Shown: piece by piece, positions 1 through 9,265 of the stretch | How the letters are laid out: every line of letters begins with the position of its first letter | How positions within the stretch are numbered: the stretch's first letter is position 1 | Origin: Agromyces protaetiae | GTDB lineage: Bacteria; Actinomycetota; Actinomycetes; Actinomycetales; Microbacteriaceae | Assembly: GCF_030866785.1 (NCBI RefSeq) | Contig: NZ_CP133018.1 | Coordinates: 3,968,001-4,032,000, forward strand | Direction of reading: 5' to 3' | Length of the DNA stretch: 64,000 bases | Made by a program: the position numbers and the translations under genes | The notes under the pieces: generated by a model | What the model saw: only the letters and a program-made list of their open reading frames with translations | Database searches by the model: none | Told to the model about the DNA's origin: nothing

Positions 1-258
1 CGACCGCAGGTCGGCCAGGTTCAACGCCCCCGGCTTTTCCAGCACGACCGGGATGCCCCGCTCGATGAAGTGTGCGGCCTGCGCGGCCATCCGTTCGTGC
101 GCGGTCATCACGAACGCGACATCGATACCGGAGTCGGCCCCTGCCGACCCCCTTTCCTCGGCGACCTCGACGAGGTCGAACCGGGTTCGCAGTGCGTCCA
201 TGTAGAGGGGCGCGTGCCAGTGCGCGGCACCGACGAGCACGGTCCTGGGGCGCTTCAC
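1..258 (-). CDS. Gfo/Idh/MocA family oxidoreductase, N-terminal part (cut by window edge)
   Basis: Eighty-six codons are visible, reading leftwards off the window. The product begins VKRPRTVLVGAAHWH, a beta strand and glycine-containing turn of a Rossmann nucleotide-binding fold. Further in is the EKP motif (IPVVLEKPG), whose lysine is typical of NAD(P)-dependent sugar dehydrogenases of the Gfo/Idh/MocA family. The C-terminal substrate domain lies outside the window, so the substrate is unknown. I chose the GTG at 258, with a GGGGAGG ribosome site about 12 nt upstream. An in-frame GTG at 267 is possible but sits too close to that site. A CAATCGATTG palindrome just upstream suggests LacI-type control. 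Confidence 0.8.
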   Translation of the reverse strand, partial: MKRPRTVLVGAAHWHAPLYMDALRTRFDLVEVAEERGSAGADSGIDVAFVMTAHERMAAQAAHFIERGIPVVLEKPGALNLADLRS

Positions 259-279
259 CGCTGCCACCTTCCTCCCCGC

Positions 280-289
280 CAATCGATTG
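280..289. promoter_or_regulatory. Candidate LacI-family operator core CAATCGATTG
   Basis: This perfect 10-bp palindrome lies 22 bp upstream of the oxidoreductase start. LacI/GalR-family operators are typically palindromes with a central CG, and the same ten bases recur in front of the LacI-controlled operon at 41918-41927. The rest of the 259-564 gap between the two divergent genes holds no other gene or repeat that I can see. Confidence 0.45.
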
Positions 290-564
290 CGGTTAGGGAA
301 CAGTATGGACGATCGACGCGCTGACGCTCATTCGCAGATCTCCGTCTCCGCGGCGACGGCCGCGATCACACCGTGCCGGTGAGATGAACGGAGTCCGCGC
401 GTCACGCACGGAGTACCTGTTCCAGCCCGAGCTCGTGGTCCGGGAGTCCACCGGCCCCGCGCCCGCACGCGCGAGATGAGTCGAGCTGCGTCGTGGGCGA
501 TCGCGGCACACCACGTGCGCGCCCGTCGCGTAGGGTGAAGGCGAATCTCACCCTGGAGGCGGCC

Positions 565-978
565 ATGTCACGCGACGACGTTCCGGCGAGCACCGTGCCC
601 CGCACGATCGGACGCGTCGCCCTCGCCGCGGCGCTGGTGTTCGCGGGCGTCAGTCACCTGTTCTGGGCGCGGAAGGAGTTCCGCGCCCAGGTGCCGACCT
701 GGGTGCCGCTCGACGCGGACGCCGTCGTGGTGGCGTCGGGCGCGGTCGAGATCGGGCTGGGCGGCGCGCTCGTCGCGTTGCCGCGCGAGCGACGCCGCAT
801 CGGATGGATCGTCGCGGCGTTCTTCGCCGCGGTCTTCCCCGGGAACATCGCGCAGTTCACCGAGAAGCGCGACGCGTTCGGCCTGGACTCGGATCGCGCC
901 CGAGGCATCCGTCTCCTCTTCCAGCCGGCGCTCATCGCCCTCGCGATCTGGTCGACCAGCGCGCCGCGCCGGCGCTGA
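565..978 (+). CDS. DoxX-like small membrane protein
   Basis: The product is 137 aa. After a short polar start it has hydrophobic segments at about residues 14-26 (VALAAALVFAGVSHLF), 50-66 and 80-95, and a last one near 120-133, giving a four-helix membrane bundle. The length, the FAGVSHLFWARKEF segment after the first helix and the PGNIAQF motif fit DoxX-like/DUF4267-type proteins. The biochemical role of these proteins is not settled. I chose ATG 565 because a GGAGG lies 6-7 nt upstream. An upstream in-frame start at 493 would add residues with no hydrophobic or family character. The gene is alone and converges with the large phosphoesterase. Confidence 0.75.
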   Translation: MSRDDVPASTVPRTIGRVALAAALVFAGVSHLFWARKEFRAQVPTWVPLDADAVVVASGAVEIGLGGALVALPRERRRIGWIVAAFFAAVFPGNIAQFTEKRDAFGLDSDRARGIRLLFQPALIALAIWSTSAPRRR

Positions 979-1009
979 GCGGCCGCCGCGGAGTGGTCGC
1001 ACCCACCCC

Positions 1010-1027
1010 ACGACGGCCGCTCGTCGT
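1010..1027. terminator. Weak hairpin between convergent genes
   Basis: ACGACG pairs perfectly with CGTCGT across a 6-nt loop, in the 59-bp gap between the DoxX-like gene and the phosphoesterase. There is no T-tract, so this is only a candidate bidirectional terminator. Confidence 0.25.
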
Positions 1028-1037
1028 CGCCTGGCCG

Positions 1038-4000
1038 CTACGCGACCGGGCGTGACTCCACACCATCACGACGGTGACTGTTCCGCCGACGGAGCAGCAA
1101 CCACGCTCCGAGCGCCATCACCAGTGCCGCGAAGCCGCCGATGGTCCAGGCGCCCGCCGCGTCGATCGGCGATCCGGTGTTCGCGAGCTCGCCGTCGGAG
1201 CCGGATCCGGCAGGCGCGCCGATGCCGGCCGGGGACGAGCCCGGAGCGCCCGGCGCGCCAGGCCCACCAGGCGTTCCCGGCGTACCGGGCGTGCCCGGAT
1301 CCGTCGGATCCACAGGCACCTCCGCCGCAGGGATCACGGTGAACAGGCTCACGCCGGAATAATCCACGGCCCCGAAGGGGTCGGCGCTCTGCACATACCA
1401 ACCGTGCTCACCGAGCTCGGTCAGCGGCCAGGTCGCCGTCAGCACGGATCCGCTCGGCACGTCCGCGAAGGCGGCGATCTCATTCGTGGTGAGGATCTCG
1501 GCCGAGAAGGCGTCGGTCGCGAGCGCCCGGGTCTTCGGAGCGATGCCGAGGTCCGCGTACGAGATCTCGAACTCCTGGTCCGCGTACGGGTCCTCCGGCG
1601 GCCCGACCAGGCCGGGGTCGTCGGAGTTGTACTGGCCGAGCGAGTGCGAGTACGTGCGGACCAGCATCTGCTGCGTCTCGTTGTCGAAGTGCAGCATCCG
1701 GAAGAAGCCCTGCCCGCCCTCCGGCAGCGCCTGATAGTCGAACAGCATGTTGTACACCGTGCGGTCGGCGACGCCGTCGCCGTCGTCGTCGAACGTGTCG
1801 GCACGCGTGGCCGCGTCGTGGTAGTGGCCGGAGAGGACCATCTTCACGTTCGGGTTCGGCGCGACGACCTCGTCCTGGATCTGCTGCGGCACCGGCCCGA
1901 GCCCACCGCTCGGCAGCAGGTTCTCGTGCAGGTTGATGATCGCGATGCGCTCGGGGTGCGCCGCGAGCACCTCGTTCATCCACGCGATCTCGGCGGCGGC
2001 CGGCCCCCAGCCCATGTAGAGCATGAGGAAGTCGATGCCACCGGACGAGATCAGGTCGTAGTGACCGCGGTTGTTCTCGTAGCTGCCGCCGTACCAGGGG
2101 TTGGCCGCGTAGCGGGCCTCGCCGAAGAACTGCCCGTACGTCGAGTAGTCCACCTCGTAGCCCACGTCATGGTTGCCCGCGAGCACGCCATAGGGCAGCC
2201 CCGCCTCGTCGAAGCGCAGGTACTGCGCGTCGGCGTTCGTCCACTGCTCCATCACCGTGTGGTTGTCGATGATGTCACCGGTGTGGATGACGTACTGCAG
2301 GTTGAGCTCCTCGCGGCGATCGAGCAGGTAGTCGTGGATCGAGACCTGATGCTCGTAGTGCGTCGCGTTGTAGTACTGCGTGTCGGACTCCCAGCCGAAC
2401 GTGAAGTCGTACTGCGATCGGGGCACGTCGTCCGGGTGGGCGGGCTGCACGGGCGAGTCGCGCTCGGTGAGGTTCTCACCGGCAAAGCCCTCCGAGTGCT
2501 GGACGAGGAACGTGACCTGGCCGTCTTGGGCGTATGTGCCCGCTTCCACGACCCCGTCGAGACCGAAGGCCTCCGCCTCGGCGCCGGTCGTGAGGTGCCG
2601 GTCGATCTCGATCCACGAGGAGCCCGTGGGGTCGAGCGCGTAGAGCATCACCTGGGCGCCGGGGTTCGCCGAACCGGCCCATTCCACGCGCACGAGCGAG
2701 TCGTCGGCGGTGCCCGCGGGCACCTCCACGTCGAACATCTGGAACGGGAACTGCTCGTCCGAGCTGATCTCGGTCGCGAGGCCGTCGACCCCGGCGAGGG
2801 TCTGCACCTCTTCGCGGCTCAGCCTCTGCGCCTGGCCGCGGTCCGTGGTCGCGGCGTCGGAGACCAGGCCGGCGTGGGACTTCACGGCGCCGTCGCCGAG
2901 CTCGAGCCGGTGGCCCTCGCGGAACGACACCTGGAGGGTGTCGCCCGTCGGGTCCTCGACGCGGGCCTGCAGCGACACGTCACCGGCCTCGACCTCCGAG
3001 CCGTCCAGCGGCCCGATGATGCCGGCCGAGGGGTACTCGTCGTACGTCGTGAAGCTCACCGTGTAGGTGCCCGCGTTGCCGACCTGGTCGGTGGCCTCGA
3101 TCTCGAGGACGTGCTCGCCGGGGGCGAGCTCGAGCGACGAGGTCTCGTAGGGCAGCTCGATCGCTGCACCGTCGAGGGTCGCGGTGACGGATGCCACACC
3201 GGCGCCCGCGTCCGTGACGTCGGCCTCGATCCGGATCGTGCCCTGGTAGGGCGTCCCGTCCACGATCGACGAACTGACCTCGGGCGCGGTGTTGTCGACG
3301 TGCACCGTGCGGGTGGCGGTGTGCACCTCGTCGGCGGCCGTCAGCGCGTACGACCCGTCGGCCACCGCGGCCGTCGCCCAGGTGTGCGACAGCCCGGTGA
3401 AGGCGTCGGCGGGCAGCTCGAAGCGGGCCTCGTAGAAGTCGAGCTTGCCGGCGCTGTCACCGATCTCGATGACGCCGCCCTCGTACCCGGCAGGGATGAG
3501 CGTGCGACCGTCGGGCAGGATCAGACGCGGGTCGAACGCGCCGAAGTCGTCATTGTTCTCCTCGAGGTCGATCTCGGGTGCCGCCTTCGTGCCGGCCCAG
3601 ATGCTCACGACGAGCTCATCGCCCTCGACGATGTACTCGAGCGGGATCGGCGTGACGATGGTCTCGGAGCCGACGTAGATGCCCTTCTCGAAGATCTGCA
3701 GGACGTCGTCGCCGACCTTGACCCCGTTCTTGAAGTAGTTGTCGACCCGCTCCGCCTCGAACGCGAAGTACGGTGCCCGCTCGAGCATGGGCTCGGTCTC
3801 GACGGCCTCGCCGTCGATCGTGAGCTCGAGCTCGGTCGGGTGGGCGTCGGAGGCCGCGACGACGCGGGTGTCGCCCGCGACGTACTGGCCCTCGTCGAGG
3901 TTGAACCGGATGGGATCGGTCTCGGCCCCGGCGACCGGCAGTCGGCGCGGCTCGCTGGTGGAGGTGTTCGTGCCGTCGCTCACCTCGAGCGTGTACTCGA

Positions 4001-6059
4001 ACCACGCCTTGCCGGCGAGGTCGACCCAGTGCACCCGATGGCTGTACACATCGCCGTCACCGGGCATGAGGTTCAGCACGCGCGACCCGGGGTCGACGTC
4101 GTTGGTGAGCGTCATCGTGACGGTGCGCACCTGGACGTCGTCGGTGATGTGGAACGCCGGGATGAAGTCGACGGTCGGGTCGATCTCGGCCGCGACGCGG
4201 TCCTCCACGACCGGGAGCGTCGTGTCGGGCGCCTCGATCATGAGCCCCGCGGGAACCTGGTCCGCCTGCACCCGGCCCGGCGTCGGAGCGTCGAGTCCGA
4301 GCAGCCGCTGCACGGTCTGGTCGGCCGCGTCGATGCCGTATCGGATGCTCCGGTCGGGGAACGTGTCATCGACACCCGCAACCATGTTGTACTGCGCCTG
4401 GTTCACGGTGTACCCGGTGTTCGTCATGATCTCGATGCCGCGCGGGCTGCTGTTCGCCATGCCGCCCGTGAAGATCTCGGCGAGGTCTTCACCGAGCGTG
4501 AGGTCGGTGCCGAACTCGGCGTTGAAGTCCGCGGCGGTGAGGTGGGTGTTGGCGCCGTTCTTGATCCAGAGCACGAGCGTGCCCCCGCCGCGGATGACGA
4601 CGTCCGACGGCTGCGCCGGCCACAGCACCTCGGCGCCGTTCATGTGCAGGTAGTTGATCGTGTAGTCCGCGAAGTCGATCGGCTCGCTGGTCGCGTTGTA
4701 GACCTCGATGAACTCGTACGCGTCGGCACCGTCGACGTTGCTCGTGTCGGGCATCAGCTCGGTCACCTGCAGGCGCGAGGTGACGATCGTGGGGTCGGGC
4801 TCGGGGGTGAAGGGCGGAGCGGTGAACGCCTCGGGTGCGACCACGCCGGGGCTCGGCGTGGCGAGCGTCTCGAGCACGGCCATGCCCTTGGTGTGCACGT
4901 CGCCCGGGATCCGGAAGTTCGCGCTGAGGTCCTGACCGACGCCGCCGCCCGGGACGTGCGACCAGCTGACGATCTGGTCGCCCTGCAGCACGCGGATGCC
5001 GCGGTCGCCGCCGTTCGCGATGCCGTTCTGGCCGCTCACACGGACGATGCGCGCGTCGGAGCCCATGCCGAAGTGCGCACGGAAGTCCGCCTCGGTCTTC
5101 GCGTACGAGTCGACGCTGCCCGCGGTGTAGCTCAGCCAGAAGACGACCATCTCACGCGGGTCGACGACGAGGGTCTCGTCTTCGACGACGAGCGGGATGT
5201 CGCGCGTGCGATCCGGCGTGTTCACGTAGCTGTACGCGAACGAGTACCCGGCCTCGGCGAGATCGATCGGCTCGTTGGTGGTGTTCGCGACCTCGAAGAA
5301 CTCGAAGTGGTCGTGGCTGACGTTGTCCGGCGCGATCTCGGTGACCATGAGCGGCCAGTTCGACGCGGGGCCGGGCTCGGGGTTCGGCTCGGGCTCGGGC
5401 TCGGGCCGCACGAGCTGCGCGGGGTCGACGACGCCGGGCGACGGCGGCGCGAGCTGCGCCAGCACGTCCATCCCGAGCGCCGAGGGGTCGGCGGGGAGCC
5501 TGAAGTGGGTCACGGCGTCCGGCCCCATGGAACCGGTCGGGTAGAAGGAGTACGACAGCAGCTGGTCGCCCTGCGCGACGCGCACCGCGCGCGATCCACC
5601 GTTGGCCATCCCCGGCTGGCCCGTGATCCGGGCGACCTGCGCCGTCTGGTCCATGCCGAAGTGGTCGCGGAAGTCGTCGATCTCGTACTGGAACGAGTCG
5701 GGTGAGCCCGACTCCGCCGTGTAGCTGAGCCACAGGACCACGGTCTCGCCGCCGGCGATCGTGAGATCGCCCTCCACCGCGAGCTTCGTGCCGATGCCCA
5801 GGTCGGTGCTCTCGCGGGTGACGTACGAGAACTCGATGTCCGACTCGGCGAGGTTCATCGCCTGATCGGTGGTGTTGTGCACCTCGAAGTACTCGAAGTG
5901 GTCAGCCCCGACGTTGTCCGCAGCGATCTCGGTGATGATCAGCGGTGAGGTCTGCGCCGCAGCGTGGGCGGTCGGCGCGGTCAACAGGGCGAATCCGACG
6001 GCGCACACGGTGGCCGTCGCAATCGTTCCCGTGAGGCGCCGGAGTCGTGAGAGAGGCAC
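1038..6059 (-). CDS. Giant cell-wall-anchored metallophosphoesterase with three lamin-tail domains
   Basis: The product is 1673 aa and is predicted to act outside the cell. Residues 1-34 form a signal peptide ending TAHA. Three lamin-tail domains follow (about 35-175, 190-340 and 360-510), each opening with an I/VTE core, with a Pro/Glu linker between the first two. Ig-like segments occupy the middle. A calcineurin-type phosphoesterase lies at about 1225-1470 with GDIIDN (near 1266), GNHD (near 1294), NLHEN (near 1376) and GHYHD (near 1408). The end carries a collagen-like PGTPGTPG stretch, the sorting motif LANTG (about 1624), a hydrophobic helix and an RRRN tail, the signature of a class E sortase substrate. 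The start is GTG 6059 with GAAGGA upstream; the open frame further upstream lacks a signal peptide. The substrate (phosphodiester or nucleotide) is unknown. Confidence 0.85.
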   Translation of the reverse strand: MPLSRLRRLTGTIATATVCAVGFALLTAPTAHAAAQTSPLIITEIAADNVGADHFEYFEVHNTTDQAMNLAESDIEFSYVTRESTDLGIGTKLAVEGDLTIAGGETVVLWLSYTAESGSPDSFQYEIDDFRDHFGMDQTAQVARITGQPGMANGGSRAVRVAQGDQLLSYSFYPTGSMGPDAVTHFRLPADPSALGMDVLAQLAPPSPGVVDPAQLVRPEPEPEPNPEPGPASNWPLMVTEIAPDNVSHDHFEFFEVANTTNEPIDLAEAGYSFAYSYVNTPDRTRDIPLVVEDETLVVDPREMVVFWLSYTAGSVDSYAKTEADFRAHFGMGSDARIVRVSGQNGIANGGDRGIRVLQGDQIVSWSHVPGGGVGQDLSANFRIPGDVHTKGMAVLETLATPSPGVVAPEAFTAPPFTPEPDPTIVTSRLQVTELMPDTSNVDGADAYEFIEVYNATSEPIDFADYTINYLHMNGAEVLWPAQPSDVVIRGGGTLVLWIKNGANTHLTAADFNAEFGTDLTLGEDLAEIFTGGMANSSPRGIEIMTNTGYTVNQAQYNMVAGVDDTFPDRSIRYGIDAADQTVQRLLGLDAPTPGRVQADQVPAGLMIEAPDTTLPVVEDRVAAEIDPTVDFIPAFHITDDVQVRTVTMTLTNDVDPGSRVLNLMPGDGDVYSHRVHWVDLAGKAWFEYTLEVSDGTNTSTSEPRRLPVAGAETDPIRFNLDEGQYVAGDTRVVAASDAHPTELELTIDGEAVETEPMLERAPYFAFEAERVDNYFKNGVKVGDDVLQIFEKGIYVGSETIVTPIPLEYIVEGDELVVSIWAGTKAAPEIDLEENNDDFGAFDPRLILPDGRTLIPAGYEGGVIEIGDSAGKLDFYEARFELPADAFTGLSHTWATAAVADGSYALTAADEVHTATRTVHVDNTAPEVSSSIVDGTPYQGTIRIEADVTDAGAGVASVTATLDGAAIELPYETSSLELAPGEHVLEIEATDQVGNAGTYTVSFTTYDEYPSAGIIGPLDGSEVEAGDVSLQARVEDPTGDTLQVSFREGHRLELGDGAVKSHAGLVSDAATTDRGQAQRLSREEVQTLAGVDGLATEISSDEQFPFQMFDVEVPAGTADDSLVRVEWAGSANPGAQVMLYALDPTGSSWIEIDRHLTTGAEAEAFGLDGVVEAGTYAQDGQVTFLVQHSEGFAGENLTERDSPVQPAHPDDVPRSQYDFTFGWESDTQYYNATHYEHQVSIHDYLLDRREELNLQYVIHTGDIIDNHTVMEQWTNADAQYLRFDEAGLPYGVLAGNHDVGYEVDYSTYGQFFGEARYAANPWYGGSYENNRGHYDLISSGGIDFLMLYMGWGPAAAEIAWMNEVLAAHPERIAIINLHENLLPSGGLGPVPQQIQDEVVAPNPNVKMVLSGHYHDAATRADTFDDDGDGVADRTVYNMLFDYQALPEGGQGFFRMLHFDNETQQMLVRTYSHSLGQYNSDDPGLVGPPEDPYADQEFEISYADLGIAPKTRALATDAFSAEILTTNEIAAFADVPSGSVLTATWPLTELGEHGWYVQSADPFGAVDYSGVSLFTVIPAAEVPVDPTDPGTPGTPGTPGGPGAPGAPGSSPAGIGAPAGSGSDGELANTGSPIDAAGAWTIGGFAALVMALGAWLLLRRRNSHRRDGVESRPVA

Positions 6060-6365
6060 GGCTGTCCTTCGGTCTGGAAAGGGGATCGGCCCGACCGTAG
6101 GGAGGCCGCACGAATGCGGAGCGAACGATCCGTTACCAGCGTGTGAATCACCCTGCGCCGTCCTGCTGCCGAATTGATAGACCAAACCGTTTGACGAACC
6201 GACGAGGTCGCAGCGATCACCGGACTCGGTCGCGCTGACGGCCGGCTCTTCGACGCCGATCCCGAGCGCATGGAGGTCGTGTAGACGACTGCGCGCGTCA
6301 TCAGGCACACCTCGGTCGGGGTCACCGCGATCCGGCGCAGCGTGAACTGTGCTCGAATAGGCGGC
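6060..6365. other. Divergent intergenic region, no gene seen
   Basis: The 306 bp separate the phosphoesterase and nitrilase starts and should hold both promoters. The part near the phosphoesterase is less GC-rich than its surroundings (around 6165-6200). I see no convincing -35/-10 pair, operator palindrome or RNA motif. Confidence 0.5.
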
Positions 6366-7205
6366 ATGACGAACACCGACGACGAGCTGAAGATCGCCGT
6401 GCTGCAGGCGAGCAGTATCCCGGGCGACGTCGAGGCGAATCTCCGGGCGGTCGACGAGGCGGCCGGGCAGGCCGCGGACCGAGGCATCCACCTCCTGGTC
6501 ACGCCGGAGATGCTGCTGACGGGGTACAACATCAGCGACCGGGTCGTCGAGCTGGCTCGGCAGGCGCCGCTCGAGCGGGTCCGCGAGATCGCCGCGGACC
6601 ACCGGGTAGCGATCGTCGCCAGCGGGCCCGAGCTCCTCGACGGGCCGGATGCCTCGGCGGCACGCGTGGCGAACTCGGCGTGGTTCTTCGACGAGACCGG
6701 CGCGGTGCTCGGACGGCATCGGAAGATCCAGCTGTTCGGCCAACTCGACCGGGACATGTTCGTCGAGGGAGCGACGCCTACGACGCTCGTGGACTATCGC
6801 GGCTTCCGGGTCGCGCTGCTGATCTGCTTCGACGTCGAGTTCCCCGAGACCGTGCGCGCCGCCGCCCTCGCGGGCGCCGACCTCGTCGCCGTGCCGACGG
6901 CGCAGATGCAGCCGTTCGGGTTCGTCAACGACCACCTCATCCGGGTCCGCGCGTGGGAGAACGGGGTCTACGTCGCCTATGCGAACCACTACGGCACCGA
7001 CGGATCGCTCGAGTACGTGGGCCGGAGCGTGATCGCGGATCCGCTCGGCGAACACCTCGCCCAGGCGCAGCCCGACGGCGGCGCCCTGCTCACCGCGACC
7101 ATGGACCGCGAGGTGCTGGGCGTGGCACGCCGGCAGAGCCCCTACCTCACCGAAGTGCGGAGCGAGCTCTTCGCCCGGCCGCCCGCCGAACGGCACGAGA
7201 CGTGA
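6366..7205 (+). CDS. Nitrilase/carbon-nitrogen hydrolase superfamily amidase
   Basis: The product is 279 aa, the usual size for a single-domain member. The catalytic Glu-Lys-Cys triad is visible: Glu in TPEMLLTGY, Lys in HRKIQLFG and Cys in LLICFDVEFPE. The family hydrolyses non-peptide C-N bonds, typically amides of carboxylic acids, in the cytosol. The exact substrate cannot be read from sequence; aliphatic amidase or omega-amidase-like activity is plausible. I prefer the ATG at 6366 because the family core (LKIAVLQ) starts nine residues in. An in-frame ATG at 6342 is also possible and neither has a good ribosome site. The gene stands alone between the divergent phosphoesterase and the kdp operon. 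Confidence 0.85.
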   Translation: MTNTDDELKIAVLQASSIPGDVEANLRAVDEAAGQAADRGIHLLVTPEMLLTGYNISDRVVELARQAPLERVREIAADHRVAIVASGPELLDGPDASAARVANSAWFFDETGAVLGRHRKIQLFGQLDRDMFVEGATPTTLVDYRGFRVALLICFDVEFPETVRAAALAGADLVAVPTAQMQPFGFVNDHLIRVRAWENGVYVAYANHYGTDGSLEYVGRSVIADPLGEHLAQAQPDGGALLTATMDREVLGVARRQSPYLTEVRSELFARPPAERHET

Positions 7206-7263
7206 CACGCGTCAGCGACGAGTAAGGAACCGCAGCCCGCCCGTTAGGGAACGGTGAGGATCG

Positions 7264-7281
7264 CCCGCGGCCGCTCGCGGG
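7264..7281 (+). terminator. Hairpin in the kdp leader
   Basis: CCCGCG and CGCGGG form a perfect 6-bp stem with a 6-nt loop, 59 nt after the nitrilase stop and 82 nt before the kdp operon's first peptide. It could end the nitrilase transcript or be a leader structure for kdp. There is no T-tract. Confidence 0.3.
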
Positions 7282-7362
7282 AGGAGTTGCATCGAGCACG
7301 CAGCATCTCAGCTGCCCGCCGGCCGCGTTCGCGGCGACGGAAGGTCCCCGTCTGGAGTCCTC

Positions 7363-7503
7363 GTGCTCGACCTCGTCTACGTCCTGCTGATCGCGGCGAC
7401 GTTCGCCCTAGTCGGCCTCATCGCGAAGGGGGTCGAGAAGCTGGGCCCACGCGCCGGAGGCTCGCCCCAACGCGAAGCGTTGAGGGGAGGGGAGCGGGGA
7501 TGA
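7363..7503 (+). CDS. Small single-helix membrane protein heading the kdp operon
   Basis: The product is 46 aa: VLDLVYVLLIAATFALVGLI is one membrane helix, followed by AKGVEKLGPR and a basic, glycine-rich tail. The start is GTG 7363 with GGAG 5 nt upstream. The stop TGA (7501-7503) overlaps the kdpF ATG (7500) in an ATGA, so translation of the two is probably coupled. From memory, similar short proteins precede kdpF in other actinobacteria, which suggests a role with the Kdp complex or its expression. That role is inference and no function is established. Confidence 0.75.
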   Translation: MLDLVYVLLIAATFALVGLIAKGVEKLGPRAGGSPQREALRGGERG

Positions 7504-7589
7504 TCATCGCAGAGCTCGCCGCCGCCGTGCTGGGCGTCGCCGCCGTCGCCTACCTCGTGTACGCCCTCGTCCGGCCTGAGCGGTTCTGA
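7500..7589 (+). CDS. kdpF: K+-transporting ATPase subunit KdpF
   Basis: The product is 29 aa, [29 protein letters not shown] in sense: a single membrane helix followed by the xxRPERF ending typical of KdpF. KdpF stabilises the KdpABC complex in the membrane. A purine-rich GAGGGGAGGGGAG lies just upstream of the ATG. Its TGA shares one base with the kdpA ATG (TGATG at 7587-7591), giving tight translational coupling. Confidence 0.93.
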   Translation: MIIAELAAAVLGVAAVAYLVYALVRPERF

Positions 7590-9262
7590 TGGAGGCACTG
7601 TTCGCCGTCCTCCAAGCGGTCACGCTCGCGCTCGTCATCGCGGTGCTCTGCCGGCCCTTGGGCGACTACATGGCGCGCCTCTTCACGACCGACCGCGACT
7701 GGAAACTCGAGCGCGGCCTGTACCGGCTCGTCGGCGTCGACCCGCGCACCGAGCAGTCCTGGTCGGCGTACCTGCGCGGTGTGCTCGCGTTCAGCGTCGT
7801 CGGCGTGCTGTTCGTCTACCTGCTGCAGCGCCTGCAGGCGTGGCTGCCGTACTCGCTCGGCCTCCCGGCCGTGCCGGAGGGGCTCTCGTTCAACACCGCG
7901 GCGAGCTTCGTCGCGAACACGAACTGGCAGTCGTACTCGCCCGAGCTGACCATGGGCTACACCGTGCAGCTCGCGGGCCTCGCGGTGCAGAACTTCGTGT
8001 CGGCGGCCGTCGGCATCGCCGTGGCGATCGCGCTCGTCCGCGGCTTCGCGCGTCGCCGCTCGGGGACGATCGGCAACGTCTGGGTCGACCTGTTCCGCGG
8101 CTCCTTCCGGTTGCTGCTGCCGCTCTCGGTCCTCGGCGCCATGGTGCTGCTCATCGGCGGCGTGATCCAGAACTTCACCGGATTCACCGAGATCACGACG
8201 CTCACGGGCGGCACGCAGAACCTGCCCGGCGGCCCGGTCGCCTCGCAGGAGGCGATCAAGCTGCTCGGCACGAACGGCGGCGGCTTCTTCAATGCCAACT
8301 CCGCGCACCCGTTCGAGAACCCGACCGCGTGGACGAGCCTGTTCCAGAACGTGCTCATGCTCGCGATCCCGTTCGCGCTGCCGCGCACGTTCGGCCGCAT
8401 GGTCGGCTCAGACCGGCAGGGGTACGCGATCCTCGCGGTCATGGCCACGCTCTTCGTCCTCTCACTGACGGCGGTCACACTGCTCGAGTCGGCGGGCATG
8501 GGCACCGCGCCCGAGCTCGCGGGCGGCGCGATGGAGGGCAAGGAGCAGCGCTTCGGGATCCCCGGCACGACGCTCTTCGGCTCGACCTCGACGCTCACGT
8601 CGACCGGCGCGGTGAACGGCATGTTCGACTCGTACACCGCGCTCGGCGGCATGCTGCCGATGCTCAACATGATGCTCGGCGAGGTCGCGCCCGGCGGCGT
8701 CGGGTCGGGGCTCTACGGCATGCTCGTGCTCGCGGTCATCGCGGTGTTCATCGCGGGTCTGCTGGTCGGCCGCACGCCCGAGTACCTCGGCAAGAAGATC
8801 GGCCCGCGCGAGATCAAACTCGCGAGCCTGTACATCCTGGTCACGCCGATCCTCGTGCTCGCGGGCACCGCCCTGAGCTTCGCGATCCCTGGCGTGCGCG
8901 CCGACGTCGAGGCGACCTCGATCTGGAACCCCGGCGTGCACGGCCTGTCCGAGGTGCTCTACGCCTTCACGAGCGCGTCGAACAACAACGGCTCGGCGTT
9001 CGCCGGCCTGACCGCGAACACGCCCTGGTTCAACACCGCACTCGGCATCGCGATGCTGCTCGGCCGGTTCATCCCGATCGTGCTCGTGCTCGCGCTCGCC
9101 GGAAGCCTCGCCGCGCAAGACAGGGTCCCGGCCACCACCGGCACTCTGCCCACCCACCGGCCGCAGTTCGTCGGCCTCCTCGTCGGCGTGACGGTCATCG
9201 TCACCGCACTCACCTATTTCCCCGTTCTCACGCTGGGTCCCCTGGCGGAAGGGCTGAGCTGA
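7589..9262 (+). CDS. kdpA: K+-transporting ATPase subunit KdpA (K+ channel-like subunit)
   Basis: The product is 557 aa, full length for KdpA, with about ten hydrophobic segments. KdpA is the potassium-selective subunit of the P-type KdpFABC pump, which scavenges K+ at micromolar levels. The selectivity-filter region [11 protein letters not shown] is visible near residue 230 and a second filter-like loop, [10 protein letters not shown], near residue 468. It lies between kdpF (1-nt overlap) and kdpB (3-nt gap). Nothing is truncated or unusual. Confidence 0.97.
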   Translation: MEALFAVLQAVTLALVIAVLCRPLGDYMARLFTTDRDWKLERGLYRLVGVDPRTEQSWSAYLRGVLAFSVVGVLFVYLLQRLQAWLPYSLGLPAVPEGLSFNTAASFVANTNWQSYSPELTMGYTVQLAGLAVQNFVSAAVGIAVAIALVRGFARRRSGTIGNVWVDLFRGSFRLLLPLSVLGAMVLLIGGVIQNFTGFTEITTLTGGTQNLPGGPVASQEAIKLLGTNGGGFFNANSAHPFENPTAWTSLFQNVLMLAIPFALPRTFGRMVGSDRQGYAILAVMATLFVLSLTAVTLLESAGMGTAPELAGGAMEGKEQRFGIPGTTLFGSTSTLTSTGAVNGMFDSYTALGGMLPMLNMMLGEVAPGGVGSGLYGMLVLAVIAVFIAGLLVGRTPEYLGKKIGPREIKLASLYILVTPILVLAGTALSFAIPGVRADVEATSIWNPGVHGLSEVLYAFTSASNNNGSAFAGLTANTPWFNTALGIAMLLGRFIPIVLVLALAGSLAAQDRVPATTGTLPTHRPQFVGLLVGVTVIVTALTYFPVLTLGPLAEGLS

Positions 9263-9265
9263 TCC

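Noticed and set aside
1074..5705. A 1543-codon open frame on the plus strand
   Set aside because: It is antisense to the phosphoesterase, whose domains and signals are clear. The translation is Arg/Val/Asp-rich low-complexity sequence typical of GC-rich shadow frames.
7206..7362. Possible riboswitch (for example c-di-AMP type) in the kdp leader
   Set aside because: The leader is structured and GC-rich, but I could not match the conserved blocks of any riboswitch class. Only a simple hairpin is supported.
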